This document shows positions 41,934-51,056 of a stretch of 53,618 bases of DNA, piece after piece. A model generated the notes under the pieces. The model did not search any database. It worked only from the letters and a program-made list of their open reading frames with translations, and was not told the origin of the DNA. Source of the stretch: CAYXDO01 sp964463485 (GTDB lineage: Bacteria; Myxococcota; Kuafuiibacteriia; Kuafuiibacteriales; Kuafuiibacteriaceae); the NCBI GenBank assembly GCA_964463485.1, contig CAYXDO010000069.1:1-53618 (forward strand), read 5' to 3'. Numbering within the stretch: the stretch's first letter is position 1; every line of letters starts with the position of its first letter. The translations under genes were made by a program, and so were the position numbers.

Positions 41934-42934
41934 CCCTCGCCACGGCGCGGGAGCCCCGCGCTTCGATAGACTTCGTCGATGAGCCTCATGTTTTCGACGA
42001 GCTCTCGGCCCTCCGTGGGCAGCGGAGCGCCGCCGCGAGCTCGGTCGGCGAACGCTCTGAGTTGATGGACGTAGGTCGTTTCGGACCGGAAGTGCTCAAC
42101 TCGCTCGCGCCCGCCGGATGTCACGACGAGCTTGTGGAAAGAGTGGGGCGCGAACGGGTTCACGACGAGCACGCGGCCGCGATCGCCGCGAAGCTCGGCT
42201 TCGATGCGGAGCCCGCGGATGGGCACCATCGAGCAAGAGACCTCGGCCTCTCCGTCATCGAATCCCAACCGCGCGCTCAGGCTCGCGTCCACGTCGAGCA
42301 ACGAACGCGCCCGCGCCGAGCGCACCTCGAGCGGCTTTTGAAGCACGTGGCGCAGAAAGCTCAGGCAGTAGCAGCCGAGGTCCATGAGCGCTCCTCCAGA
42401 CAATCGGTAGGACCAACGGATGTCGGTGGGTCTGACGATAGCGACTTCGAAACGCGCCCTGACCCAGCGAATCGGCCCCACTTCCTTGGCAGCAAGAATC
42501 ACCTCTCGGGCCAGCGGGTGATAGCGCCAATGGAAGGCCTCGACCAGCGCACGCCCCTGTTGGGCGGCGACTTCGACCATCGCGGCGGCTTCGTCCGCGT
42601 TCGATGCGGCAGGCTTCTCGACCAGCACGTGTTTGCCTGCCAGAAGCGCTCGAATCGAATGACTCGCGTGGCATGAGTTCGGCAGACCAACGTAGACGGC
42701 CTCGATATCAGGGTCGGCGGTCAGCGCCTCGTAGCTCGCGTGTACACGGCGCACACCGAAGCGGCGGCCGATCGCCGCGGCACGTTTCGGATCACGCGCG
42801 GCGACGCTCTCGACACGGATGCCGGCGACCTGGGTGGCCGCCAGGAAGATCGCGGGGACACAGATGCGGGACGCTCCGAGCACGCCAACGCGGAGTGTGC
42901 CACCGGGCGGGAGTATGCCACCGGGTGGGTCCAA
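41930..42934 (-). CDS. Gfo/Idh/MocA family oxidoreductase
   Basis: This 334-aa protein has the Rossmann fold at the N-terminus (LRVGVLGASRICVPAIF), then VAARDPKRAAAIGRRFG, DIEAVYVGLPNSCHASH and the family signature GKHVLVEKPAASNADEA. The catalytic-region helix has ALVEAFHWRYHP, and GGALMDLGCYCLSFL is the usual substrate-side motif. NAD(P)H-dependent oxidation or reduction of a sugar, cyclitol or related ring compound is expected; substrate unknown. It sits in a three-gene minus-strand run between the deaminase (3-bp gap) and the aminopeptidase (4-bp overlap). Confidence 0.9.
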   Translation of the reverse strand: MDPPGGILPPGGTLRVGVLGASRICVPAIFLAATQVAGIRVESVAARDPKRAAAIGRRFGVRRVHASYEALTADPDIEAVYVGLPNSCHASHSIRALLAGKHVLVEKPAASNADEAAAMVEVAAQQGRALVEAFHWRYHPLAREVILAAKEVGPIRWVRARFEVAIVRPTDIRWSYRLSGGALMDLGCYCLSFLRHVLQKPLEVRSARARSLLDVDASLSARLGFDDGEAEVSCSMVPIRGLRIEAELRGDRGRVLVVNPFAPHSFHKLVVTSGGRERVEHFRSETTYVHQLRAFADRARGGAPLPTEGRELVENMRLIDEVYRSAGLPRRGEG

Positions 42935-42937
42935 GCT

Positions 42938-43489
42938 TCAGCCCCCACGCACGGCGTTGTAAATCGTTCCGCCTCTGGCGGCGTAGTCATCCAGGACCGC
43001 TTTGCCTTCAGCCTGTAGGAAGCGCCGCACGACGGAGATGCCGCGCTCTTCGAGATAGCGATAGGAGTCGAGGAAGACGGGCCCCTCGTCGAACCCGATC
43101 GCCAGAGCGTCTTCGCCGGCCGCGGAGCACACGAGCCTCGAGACGCCGGACCACAAAGTGGCGCCGAGGCACATGGCGCAAGGCTCGCAGCTCGTGAACA
43201 GCTCGTGTCGGCCCGGACCGAGATCGTGAGTGCCCAGCCGGGCTTCGGCCATCTGGAACGCCACCATCTCGGCGTGGAGTGTGCTGTTGTGGCTCGAGAC
43301 TACGAGGTTCATTCCGACCGCGACCAAGACGCCGCTCGCGTCGAAGATCGCGGCGCCAAAGGGCCCTCCGGTGCCGCGATCGACGTTGAGGCGTGCGACG
43401 CGGAGCGCGACCTTCATCTTGTCTTCATCCGCTTGGAGCGGATCGAGGCTCGAGAGCTCGGCCACCCAATCGGGGCAGCGAATGGACAC
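42938..43489 (-). CDS. Nucleoside/guanine deaminase, CMP-dCMP deaminase superfamily
   Basis: The GTG at 43489 begins a protein of about 183 aa, matching the family; the frame is open further upstream but is Arg/Ser-rich there. Zinc ligands are seen in STLHAEMVAFQ (His and catalytic Glu) and SCEPCAMCLGATLW (two Cys). GTGGPFGAAIF is the substrate-side loop, and IGFDEGPVF with a C-terminal GGTIYN resembles guanine deaminase (GuaD). It would convert guanine to xanthine or deaminate a similar base. It is first in the run with the oxidoreductase and aminopeptidase, and divergent from a transporter gene. Confidence 0.88.
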   Translation of the reverse strand: MSIRCPDWVAELSSLDPLQADEDKMKVALRVARLNVDRGTGGPFGAAIFDASGVLVAVGMNLVVSSHNSTLHAEMVAFQMAEARLGTHDLGPGRHELFTSCEPCAMCLGATLWSGVSRLVCSAAGEDALAIGFDEGPVFLDSYRYLEERGISVVRRFLQAEGKAVLDDYAARGGTIYNAVRGG

Positions 43490-43583
43490 CCATGAGACCA
43501 ACACCGCGCGCGACGATACATGAATCCGATGAGTCAACCGAGTCGGGCTTGCGAGAAAGAGAAGATTCGGGGAAAGGACCCAG

Positions 43584-44903
43584 GTGACGAAAGAGGCGGC
43601 CCTGCTCAAACACTGGCGACACCGCGTGTTCGTGGCGACGTGGCTCTCATACGCCTGCTATTACTTCTGCCGAAAGCCGTTCTACATCACCAAACCCGTG
43701 CTCTCGGCGGAGCTCGGTTTCAGCACGGAGATGCTCGGGGTGATCGGGTCGGCCTATCTGGTCGCCTACGCGCTTGGGCAGTTCATGACCGCGTGGCTCG
43801 GTGACCGCTTCGGGGCCCGCGTCGTGGTCTTGTGCGGCATGTTCGTCACGATCATCGCGAACTTCAGCTTCGGCCTGACGACGTCGGTCGGTGCGTTCAT
43901 CGCGCTCATGATCGTGAACGGACTGGCCCAGGCAACGGGTTGGGCGGGCAACGTCGCGTCGATGGCGCCGTGGTTTCGGCGAACCGAGCGCGGGACCGTA
44001 ATGGGTGTGTGGGCCACGAATTTTCAAGCGGGCGGCGTAATGGCGAACGGAGCGAGCTCGTGGGTCCTTGGGGGCGTAGAGGCGGCGAAGGCCGGCGGTG
44101 AGCACCTGCTGCTCGCGAATACGGTCGTGGCCGGCGCCCTCGCGGCGTATGGGTACAGGTGGGCATTCTTTTTTGGCTCGATGGTCCTGTTCGCCGCCGC
44201 CATCGTGTTCCTGATTTTCCAACGTAACCGACCCGAAGACGTCGGCCTACAGCCTGTAGAAGTCGCGAACGAAGCGAGCTCGAGCTCGACGGGCGGCGAG
44301 TCTTGGTCTCGGGCGACGTGGATCAACGTGCTCTACCTGGGAACCTTCTATTTCTTCATCAAGTTCATTCGCTACGCGATCTGGTCGTGGGCGCCCTTTC
44401 TCTTGAAAAAACACTACGCGCTCGAAGCAAGTGAGGCCGGCTACCTCTCCACGATCTTCGACGTCTGCGGGATCGCCGGAGTCGTGATCGCGGGCTTCGT
44501 GTCGGACCGATGGTTCCTCGGGCGACGTGTGCGAGTGTGCTTTTACTTCGTCATCGCGATGTTTGCCTCGTCGCTGCTCCTGTATGGGCTCGGTCAGACG
44601 AGCCTCGTGGTCTTCGGTCTTGCGCTGGGACTGCTCGGCTTCTTCCTCTACGGACCAGATGCGCTCCTGACGAGCGCGGGCGCGATCGAAGCAGGGTCTG
44701 TGAAATCGGCGGCCAAAGCGGCCGGCATCATCAACGGTATGGGAGCGGTCGGCTCGGTGGCGCAGGAGCTCCTGCTCGGGCGATTTCTGTCCAAGGACGA
44801 CGTCGGCCTCGTCTTCCTCACCCTCGTCGTCTCGTCGGTGATGTCGACCGCGTGCCTCGGAGTCCTGCTGCTCCGAAACCGCCTCGGGCAAGCCGATCTG
44901 TAG
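43584..44903 (+). CDS. OPA-family (organophosphate:phosphate antiporter-like) MFS transporter
   Basis: The GTG start at 43584 follows AAAGGA by 6 bases. The 439-aa protein has twelve hydrophobic segments and the GlpT/UhpT-type opening WLSYACYYFCRKPFYITKPVL, where the YxxRK-like site binds the phosphate. Other family marks are YALGQFMTAWLGDRFGAR, GLAQATGWAGNVASMAPWF and, in the second half, YAIWSWAPFLLKKHY. Likely substrates are glycerol-3-phosphate, hexose phosphates or related phosphate esters. It lies 100 bases upstream of the large ART-like gene, with a hairpin between. Confidence 0.9.
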   Translation: MTKEAALLKHWRHRVFVATWLSYACYYFCRKPFYITKPVLSAELGFSTEMLGVIGSAYLVAYALGQFMTAWLGDRFGARVVVLCGMFVTIIANFSFGLTTSVGAFIALMIVNGLAQATGWAGNVASMAPWFRRTERGTVMGVWATNFQAGGVMANGASSWVLGGVEAAKAGGEHLLLANTVVAGALAAYGYRWAFFFGSMVLFAAAIVFLIFQRNRPEDVGLQPVEVANEASSSSTGGESWSRATWINVLYLGTFYFFIKFIRYAIWSWAPFLLKKHYALEASEAGYLSTIFDVCGIAGVVIAGFVSDRWFLGRRVRVCFYFVIAMFASSLLLYGLGQTSLVVFGLALGLLGFFLYGPDALLTSAGAIEAGSVKSAAKAAGIINGMGAVGSVAQELLLGRFLSKDDVGLVFLTLVVSSVMSTACLGVLLLRNRLGQADL

Positions 44904-44933
44904 GTTCTTGTCCGGGTTCGGGAGCTCGAGAGG

Positions 44934-44950
44934 TGCGCGAACAGCGCACA
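44934..44950 (+). terminator. Hairpin downstream of the transporter gene
   Basis: GTGCGC-GAACA-GCGCAC forms a 6-bp perfect stem with a 5-base loop, followed by ATTTC. The U-tract is short, so this is a modest terminator candidate between the transporter and the next gene. Confidence 0.4.
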
Positions 44951-45006
44951 TTTCAAAGTGCTCGGCGCGAGCCCGAAACAGTGTATGATTCCGCGGTTTG
45001 TCGACC

Positions 45007-48000
45007 ATGAGCACCGTATCTTCAAGCGCGCCGACGCCGACCCCACCAATTCAGGGATCCACGCCCGCCGCACCTCCGAGTGCGCCCGCAGCTCCCGTCG
45101 CGGCGGAGGCTGCGGAAGCGCCTGCACCCGTGGACGCGGTGGTGACAGACTCAGTCGCCGTCAACGCCGCCAAGGCCGCAGTGAGTGGCCCAGTGGTCCC
45201 CGCCAAGGTCTCCCTCGCCGGAGTTCCGGAGCAATTTCCGATCGCGGATCTGAGTAAGCTCGAAGCCAAGGGTCTGGCGGGTCAAGTCTTCATGCTCGAT
45301 GGCGGCGCGCTTCGCGGCCAGAAACTCGAAGTGCGGCGGGTCAAAGATGGTGAGGAACCTGGGTTCGAGATCCTGTTGAGGCTCGCCCCGGAGAAGATCG
45401 CCGCGCTGGAAGAGAGTTTGACCAAAGCAGGGGGATCGAAGTGCTCGGTCGAGTTCCGGGGGCTCGAGCTCGGCCCGGACGGAACGGCGACCTACACCGC
45501 CGCCAAGGGCGCGCTCGCCGCAGGCTCCACGCACGCGCCGAAGGACCTCGACAGCGCGGCCACTCAGTGGGCGACCAGAGCCAGCAGCCCAAAGGGAGGA
45601 TCCGTCGAGGTCGTCGGTCAAAAGGCCGCGCTCGCGGTCCGCGGGCTCGTTCGAATTCAACTTCGCGGCGACGACAAGGTCTGTACTCAGCAGCTCCAAA
45701 ACGTCGTCAAGAGCTTTGGGCTCGGACACCTCTTCGCGCCGCCCACGCCGAAAGCCAAGCAGAAGCACATCCTCATGCGTGCCTTATGGCAGGCCGATCA
45801 GAAGACCGCCAAGGAGCTCTCGAAGGACCTCGAGAAGCTCAAGCCAGAGGACATCTCGAAGGCCTTGGAGGCCGTTGGTTACACACCTGAGCGAATCGCC
45901 GGGCTCAAGCTCGAAGAGGTCTTCCCTGGGCACTTCTCCGTGGTCGACCCGATGCAGCCGAAGGTCCTCGCGGAGGCCGGCGCGCGATATTTGTACTCTA
46001 CGGTGACCGAGCCTGCACACGTCCTGTCGATCTTGCGAGGGGGCCAGAAGGCGTCTCTGCAGCGGTACAAAGAGGGCATGATCATCAACGGAATGAGTAC
46101 GAACGCCGACTTCGTGACCGGAGGTGCGGTGGGTGTATTCACGCGGTTGGTTACTCAGGCCGCCATCTACGATGGGCAAGCCTGGACGGGCCGTACCTAC
46201 AAGCTACTCCAGACTCACGAGCAGCTCGCGCGTACCGACTGGTACGGGTGGAACGGCGACTTTTACGGGCGGCGGTGGGAGCTCGAGACCGAGAAGAACT
46301 TCGGCGTCGGCCTCGTGAAATCCGTCGATCAAGGCGGCTACAAGACCACCAACGAGTTCATTTTCTCGGCCGGAAACAGCGCCAAGAACATTCAACGGGT
46401 GATCGCGACGACCGAGGACGCTCGACAGAAGCTCCTGGAGCTGCTCAAAAAGGAGAGTTACGTCCCTCACAACGGGTTGTCACTCGAAGACTTCGTGGTC
46501 CTTTCGCCGAAATTTCTGGTCTTCGGACCCTCTCCTTACACGGTGGACGATCCAAAGGCCTTCGGGGCTCAGGCCGTCGAGAAAGCGAAGGCGGGAGACA
46601 CGACGCCGCTCCGTTGGTTCTTGACGGAAGGCCCAAAGGATCAAGGGGCCCGGGCCGAGCTCGAGAAGTCACTGCTGCTCGGCGACGACACCAACCTTCG
46701 AGGGTTCGTTTTGAAGGCGGCCACTGTAAATGGCACCTTCGCCATGGACGGAGCGACGTTTGACACTTTGGCCACGGAGCTCGAAGGCAAGGGCGATCCG
46801 GGCAAAGCCATCAAGAGCGAAGTCATGCGAAATGGCGAGGCCCTCTTCAGGAGCGGATCCGAGAAGGCGCATGGATGGCTGGTCGAGTCGAAGCCGCAAC
46901 CCTCCACGAGCTCGTACTCGACTCCTTATTCGATCCCAGACGACTCGTGGGTTCGAATCCTCTCCGATCTGTTCGGGAGCTCCGGCGTCGAGAGGAAGGC
47001 TTTCGACCTGGCAGTCGAGGTGGCCGCGCCGAGGTTGTTGCAGAACCGTCACGCGGGATTTCTGGCCTTTCTCACGGACCACCCGCTCCTCACTCCTGCC
47101 GATCCAAAGGCGTGGTTGGAGGAACAGATGGCCGAAGTCAAGGCCGGCAAGACTCAGCAGATGTCCCTGTATCTCGCCCAGACCAAGGCCGACCAGCGGG
47201 GCCCGCTGCACGAGCTGCTCCTCAGATCGAACGACAACAACGGCATGGAGCTCGCGTGGACCTCGATCGGCCAGCATCGTTCCCTTGGGCTAGACGGTCC
47301 TGCCGCCAAGGCGTTGCTCGAGGCGTTGCCCGCGGACGGGCCCGCGCGTACGCGACTCATCAACAGCTACGCGGACATTCTGCTCAAGCTGGGTGACCCA
47401 GCGCTGTTCGAGACTGTCACCAAAGCCCATCAGAGCCCGACGCTCGGAATTCACGACGCGACGGTCTGGAAGTCGGTCCTCGACTCGCTCGAGGCTCAGG
47501 CCGGGGGAGTCACGACGGCGATGGCACGTGACGTCATGGAGCGGGCCGCGTACAGACTCTCTTCGGACGCGAGCTTTCTGGCGAAGGTCGCCAAGAACCC
47601 GACTCTTTACACGGTCGAAGCTCCGGAGACCTTCATCGCGGAGGCGGGGCAGAACATCGCTGAGGGCAAGCCAGGTGCGCTGAAGATGATTTGGGCGCTC
47701 ACCGGATCTTCGGATCCAGCCGTTCGGAAGCGAGCGCTCGGAGAGGCCCTGGCTCGAAACGACTGCGTGTGGGTTCTCGATCGAATAAAGACGCCCGACG
47801 GAAAGCTCCCCTTCTCTCCGGACGAGCTCCGGGACGTCGCGAAGGACGTGCTGGGGCTGGAGAACAAGGTCCCCGCGCGAAATCTCCTCCAGAGGGTCGG
47901 CGCGACCATCTTGACTCATGCCGACGCTGGTCTGCTCGAGAAGCTCGACGCCTTCGCCAAGACGGAAGGCCTCGGAGCGCTGGGGCTCCAGGGTGGGAAC

Positions 48001-48459
48001 GTCGTCGTGACCCTGCGAAAGCTGGACGAGGTCGAAGGCGCCGATGCGAAGCTCGCCCGGGATTGGCTGCTGCGACGAGGCGCGGACCTCGTGAAGGGCT
48101 CGTCGCCCGAGTTCCTCGCTTACCTGGTCGAAAAGAAACTCACGCTCGGCGACCTCGGTCAGGACGCGACGTGGGCGGCCAACGTGGTGAAGGAGTCGGT
48201 GGCGAACCTGAGCTACTATTGGACCAACCCCTCGTACGCGTCCTACGAGCAGTATCAGAAGGTCCCAGAAATGGCCGCTTGGCTAGTCCGCGGAGGCGGT
48301 GAGTCGTTTGACGAGACGGTGCTCAAAGCCATCGAAGACAACATCAAGAGCTGGAAGTGGGACAAGAATTTCGTGCCGAAATTCCTCGAAAAGATGGCCT
48401 TTCCCGCCGAGTGGACGGAAAAAATTCAAAAAGCCGCCAAGACGGGGTGGTTCTCGTGA
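45007..48459 (+). CDS. Large protein with an ADP-ribosyltransferase-like region and helical repeats
   Basis: ATG 45007 gives 1150 aa. The first 65 residues are Ala/Pro-rich and disordered, with no signal peptide. Residues about 325-500 read as an ART-fold candidate: RYLYSTVTEPAHVLSILRGG, then GMSTNADFVTGGAVGVFTRL with the conserved S-T pair, DWYGWNGDFYGRRW, and TTNEFIFSAGN with a candidate catalytic Glu. This H/S/E order is that of mono-ADP-ribosyltransferases, but it is a visual match only. The rest of the protein, to the C-terminus, is Leu/Ala-rich helix pairs like an alpha-solenoid. The gene after it overlaps by 4 bases. It may be a contact-dependent or intracellular toxin/effector; no secretion tag is seen. 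A TATGAT lies at 44984. Confidence 0.6.
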   Translation: MSTVSSSAPTPTPPIQGSTPAAPPSAPAAPVAAEAAEAPAPVDAVVTDSVAVNAAKAAVSGPVVPAKVSLAGVPEQFPIADLSKLEAKGLAGQVFMLDGGALRGQKLEVRRVKDGEEPGFEILLRLAPEKIAALEESLTKAGGSKCSVEFRGLELGPDGTATYTAAKGALAAGSTHAPKDLDSAATQWATRASSPKGGSVEVVGQKAALAVRGLVRIQLRGDDKVCTQQLQNVVKSFGLGHLFAPPTPKAKQKHILMRALWQADQKTAKELSKDLEKLKPEDISKALEAVGYTPERIAGLKLEEVFPGHFSVVDPMQPKVLAEAGARYLYSTVTEPAHVLSILRGGQKASLQRYKEGMIINGMSTNADFVTGGAVGVFTRLVTQAAIYDGQAWTGRTYKLLQTHEQLARTDWYGWNGDFYGRRWELETEKNFGVGLVKSVDQGGYKTTNEFIFSAGNSAKNIQRVIATTEDARQKLLELLKKESYVPHNGLSLEDFVVLSPKFLVFGPSPYTVDDPKAFGAQAVEKAKAGDTTPLRWFLTEGPKDQGARAELEKSLLLGDDTNLRGFVLKAATVNGTFAMDGATFDTLATELEGKGDPGKAIKSEVMRNGEALFRSGSEKAHGWLVESKPQPSTSSYSTPYSIPDDSWVRILSDLFGSSGVERKAFDLAVEVAAPRLLQNRHAGFLAFLTDHPLLTPADPKAWLEEQMAEVKAGKTQQMSLYLAQTKADQRGPLHELLLRSNDNNGMELAWTSIGQHRSLGLDGPAAKALLEALPADGPARTRLINSYADILLKLGDPALFETVTKAHQSPTLGIHDATVWKSVLDSLEAQAGGVTTAMARDVMERAAYRLSSDASFLAKVAKNPTLYTVEAPETFIAEAGQNIAEGKPGALKMIWALTGSSDPAVRKRALGEALARNDCVWVLDRIKTPDGKLPFSPDELRDVAKDVLGLENKVPARNLLQRVGATILTHADAGLLEKLDAFAKTEGLGALGLQGGNVVVTLRKLDEVEGADAKLARDWLLRRGADLVKGSSPEFLAYLVEKKLTLGDLGQDATWAANVVKESVANLSYYWTNPSYASYEQYQKVPEMAAWLVRGGGESFDETVLKAIEDNIKSWKWDKNFVPKFLEKMAFPAEWTEKIQKAAKTGWFS

Positions 48460-48767
48460 GCCTCAAGAAGGGCCTGACCTACCTGGTCGAGTCGCCCGAG
48501 GACTCGAGCGTGCTCCTGGCGTTGGACGCGCGCGTCCACGACGGGCTCATCGACTGGTTCGACACGGTCCGCGACCGCGCCTTTCCGATCAAGTCGTCGA
48601 AAGACCAGCCCGATGGGCTCGAGGTCGTCACCGAGAGAGCTACCTACCGGTTCAAGCGACTCACCAAGGACCTGTATGACTCCACGGTAGTGGCCAAAGT
48701 CACCGGAAGCCGACCGTTCGCGACGACCGAGGAGCTCCAGGAGTTCTATCGGAAATTTTCGCGGTAA
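48456..48767 (+). CDS. Small coupled partner of the ART-like protein
   Basis: The GTG at 48456 overlaps the TGA of the large gene (GTGA), pointing to translational coupling. The 103-aa product is acidic-to-neutral, mixed alpha/beta, with no membrane segment or signal (SLKKGLTYLVESPEDSSVLL, YRFKRLTKDLYDSTVVAKV, ELQEFYRKFSR). Size, order and overlap resemble an immunity or chaperone gene following a toxin or effector, but no family was recognised. The frame is open further upstream, inside the large gene; that extension is a shadow. Confidence 0.65.
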   Translation: MSLKKGLTYLVESPEDSSVLLALDARVHDGLIDWFDTVRDRAFPIKSSKDQPDGLEVVTERATYRFKRLTKDLYDSTVVAKVTGSRPFATTEELQEFYRKFSR

Positions 48768-48798
48768 AGGTCGTTCAGAAATCCGTACAATCCAATGA

Positions 48799-49095
48799 GC
48801 AACTCCTCGAGAGTCGAGGAGCGGCCCGTCGAGACCACCGGCCCTGATCCGCGAAGCCATCGCCGCCTTCACCCATACTTACGCCCGGCCGCGCCCCCGA
48901 AACATCGGAATCGCGCGAGGGCTGGCGCTGATTCGTCGATACCGCGATCAGGACATGGGTGTCGTGGACGCGACGATCGTGACGACCGCGCAACGTCTCG
49001 GGATCGGTGTGATCTTGACGCTGGATGAACGGCGCTTTCGGGCGTTTCGATTCGCTGGTCGGCGGCCGTTTCGACTGCTCCCAGCGGATCTCTGA
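48799..49095 (+). pseudogene. PIN-domain (VapC-like) C-terminal remnant
   Basis: This frame has no good start codon. Its last 75 codons match the C-terminal half of a PIN domain: LALIRRYRDQDMGVVDATIV, with the conserved Asp in GVVDATIV, then AQRLGIGVILTLDERRFRAF and a typical PFRLLPADL ending. The N-terminal half, with the first catalytic Asp, is missing; the upstream part is Arg/Pro-rich. No antitoxin gene is next to it. It is most simply a dead VapC-type toxin. Confidence 0.7.
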
Positions 49096-49158
49096 CGGAG
49101 GTCTTCGCACTGCTTCCTCGGCGATATCGACCACCACCCAATTACAACGCGAGAGTCC

Positions 49159-50328
49159 TCAAGGCTCGGCGTCGAGTGTGAATGATCCGCTCGGGGCGCC
49201 GTTCATCGCGCTCGCGCTCAGGTAGCCGAGACTCTCGGAAGAGTCTCTCAAGTACGCGTTGAAGAACGCGACGGAGGCCTGAGTGAGGATGGGCATGGCG
49301 ACGGAAGGAGGCGTGTTCGACTCGCCGCAGCCCCCTTCCAGCACGTTTCCGATCCCAAACTCGTCGATCTTGGCGAGGGCCGTCCGGTCGATCCGGCACA
49401 GATCGGTGAAGGTGAAGTGTCCGGCATCGGTGAGCTCCAGAAAAAAACGTGGCCGCGTGAGCTCTCGCCAAATCGATCTGCCGTGCACGGCCGGGGGCAT
49501 GGTCTCGTCCTTCCCTCCTCCGTGAAGCTCTACGGCGATGCCGAGTGACGAGATGGGTCGGTCGATTTCGAGCCATGCGGCCGAGTAGCCCGCGGGCGCC
49601 TCCGAAATCACCGCCTTGACCGCGGGCTCGAACGCCGCGACTCGCAGCGCGGTCACCGCTCCGAACGAGTGCCCGGCCGCTCCGACTCTCTGGACGTCGG
49701 CGAGCTCGGCCAAGAGGGCGTCCCCGGAGAATTGGCCGAGAGACGCGAGCACCGCCGACAAGTCTCGCGGGCGATCCAGGAAGCTCTGGAACTGGGCGCC
49801 AAAGTCGATTTCGAGCTCCCCGCCGCTCCCCACCATGTCGCGGAGCGTGTTGCCGGTGTGGTCGGGCGCGGCGACGACGTAGCCGTGACTTGCGAGGTGC
49901 ACGGTCAGCCACGTGTTCTGAAAGCGAACACCTCCCGAGCCGTGGCTGAACAGGACCACCGGAAACGGTCCGTCCGGGGAGGGGTCCGCGGAGAGTACGG
50001 CGATCGTGTCCAGATGACCCAGATCGTCGCCGCTGAGCGTTGCCACGACTCGCTCGGGTAGCGCGTCCGCGAATGAGTATGAAAAACCGGCCTCCCCTCG
50101 CGCGCTCTCGTCGGCCGGATACCAGACCTCGGTCAGGAGGCGCCGCGGCTGGTTGTGCTCATCAACTCGGCTGAAATCGGTGACTTCGATCGTCGTGACT
50201 CCGACCGGATAAGGTCCAAGCTCGGCCGGGTCAGGAGCGACTCCGGGTCCGGCGGGCTCGAAAGGCAACCCACCGCAACCCAGGACACTCGACACGAGGA
50301 GCACGGCGAGGTGTCCCGAATCCCTCAA
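49159..50328 (-). CDS. Alpha/beta hydrolase lipoprotein, PAF-acetylhydrolase/dienelactone-hydrolase-like
   Basis: The 389-aa protein has a lipoprotein leader (LAVLLVSSVLGCGG). The fold shows VVLFSHGSGGVRFQNTW (oxyanion loop), GYVVAAPDHTGN, and the nucleophile elbow GAAGHSFGAVTAL. The catalytic His is probably in LELTDAGHFTFTDLC; the acid is not certain. An N-terminal TEVWYPADE segment matches the PAF-AH II-like family. It would hydrolyse an ester or lipid in the periplasm or on the surface. Its ATG overlaps the stop of the upstream PASTA-domain gene by 4 bases, so the two are co-translated. Confidence 0.88.
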   Translation of the reverse strand: MRDSGHLAVLLVSSVLGCGGLPFEPAGPGVAPDPAELGPYPVGVTTIEVTDFSRVDEHNQPRRLLTEVWYPADESARGEAGFSYSFADALPERVVATLSGDDLGHLDTIAVLSADPSPDGPFPVVLFSHGSGGVRFQNTWLTVHLASHGYVVAAPDHTGNTLRDMVGSGGELEIDFGAQFQSFLDRPRDLSAVLASLGQFSGDALLAELADVQRVGAAGHSFGAVTALRVAAFEPAVKAVISEAPAGYSAAWLEIDRPISSLGIAVELHGGGKDETMPPAVHGRSIWRELTRPRFFLELTDAGHFTFTDLCRIDRTALAKIDEFGIGNVLEGGCGESNTPPSVAMPILTQASVAFFNAYLRDSSESLGYLSASAMNGAPSGSFTLDAEP

Positions 50329-50987
50329 GGAGACTCTTCCTCGTCAGACTCTTCTTCGTGATTGACCAAGATCGTGACTTCCGTGCCTGGCTCGACGAAG
50401 GCGCCCGCCCTCGGTTTCTGCGAGAAGACCACGCCAAACTTGAAGTCTTCGCTGACGCCTTGCTTCACCTCACCCAGAGCGAAGCCCGCGCGTTCGAGCG
50501 CTGCCCTTGCTTCCTCCGGGGTCTTGCCGAGCACCTTCGGGACCTTGACCTTGCTCGTGACTTCTCGGTCGGCGGCCTCGACGGGTGGTTTTTCGGGGCT
50601 CGTCGATGGCTTGGGCTCCGGCGCGCGGGCGACTTCGGGCCGCGGCGGTGGGCCGGCTCGCTCCTCCTCAGGCTCCGCAGGCTCTCCTTCGGGCAGCTCG
50701 TTTCCTCGTCCGACGGTCACGATGACGACGGACGAAACGAAGGCGCGGGCGCCGGGCCGCGGAGCCTGGTCGTTGGCGACCCCCCGTGCGCCGGCCGGAG
50801 CGCTCACCTCCAGCATGCCGAGGCCCACGGCCGCGAGCATCGCCTTCGCTTCTTCCGCTCGCTTGTCCCGCACCGACGGCACGTCCACCGTGAACATCAC
50901 GTAGACCGCCAACAAGCTCGTAGTGAGAATCGCCATGGTGACGACCGCCGCGATGAGGACGGTGCGAACGCTCGCCACGTCTCCCAC
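50325..50987 (-). CDS. PASTA-domain membrane protein
   Basis: The 220-aa protein starts at ATG 50987. A single N-terminal membrane segment (VLIAAVVTMAILTTSLLAVYV) is followed by a first PASTA-like domain (VPSVRDKRAEEAKAMLAAVG, residues about 35-95), a Pro/Glu-rich linker and a clearer second one (VPKVLGKTPEEARAALERAG, then FSQKPRAGAFVEPGTEVTILV, residues about 147-212). PASTA repeats bind muropeptides and usually sit on Ser/Thr kinases or penicillin-binding proteins; here no kinase or transpeptidase is attached. The outside end is acidic (HEEESDEEESP). It diverges from the aminotransferase gene. Confidence 0.88.
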   Translation of the reverse strand: MGDVASVRTVLIAAVVTMAILTTSLLAVYVMFTVDVPSVRDKRAEEAKAMLAAVGLGMLEVSAPAGARGVANDQAPRPGARAFVSSVVIVTVGRGNELPEGEPAEPEEERAGPPPRPEVARAPEPKPSTSPEKPPVEAADREVTSKVKVPKVLGKTPEEARAALERAGFALGEVKQGVSEDFKFGVVFSQKPRAGAFVEPGTEVTILVNHEEESDEEESP

Positions 50988-51056
50988 CTAACCTCACCCC
51001 CACCTAGCTGTCCACGGGGAACTTGCCGAAGGATCCCAAGCTTCGTATGGGGAGGC

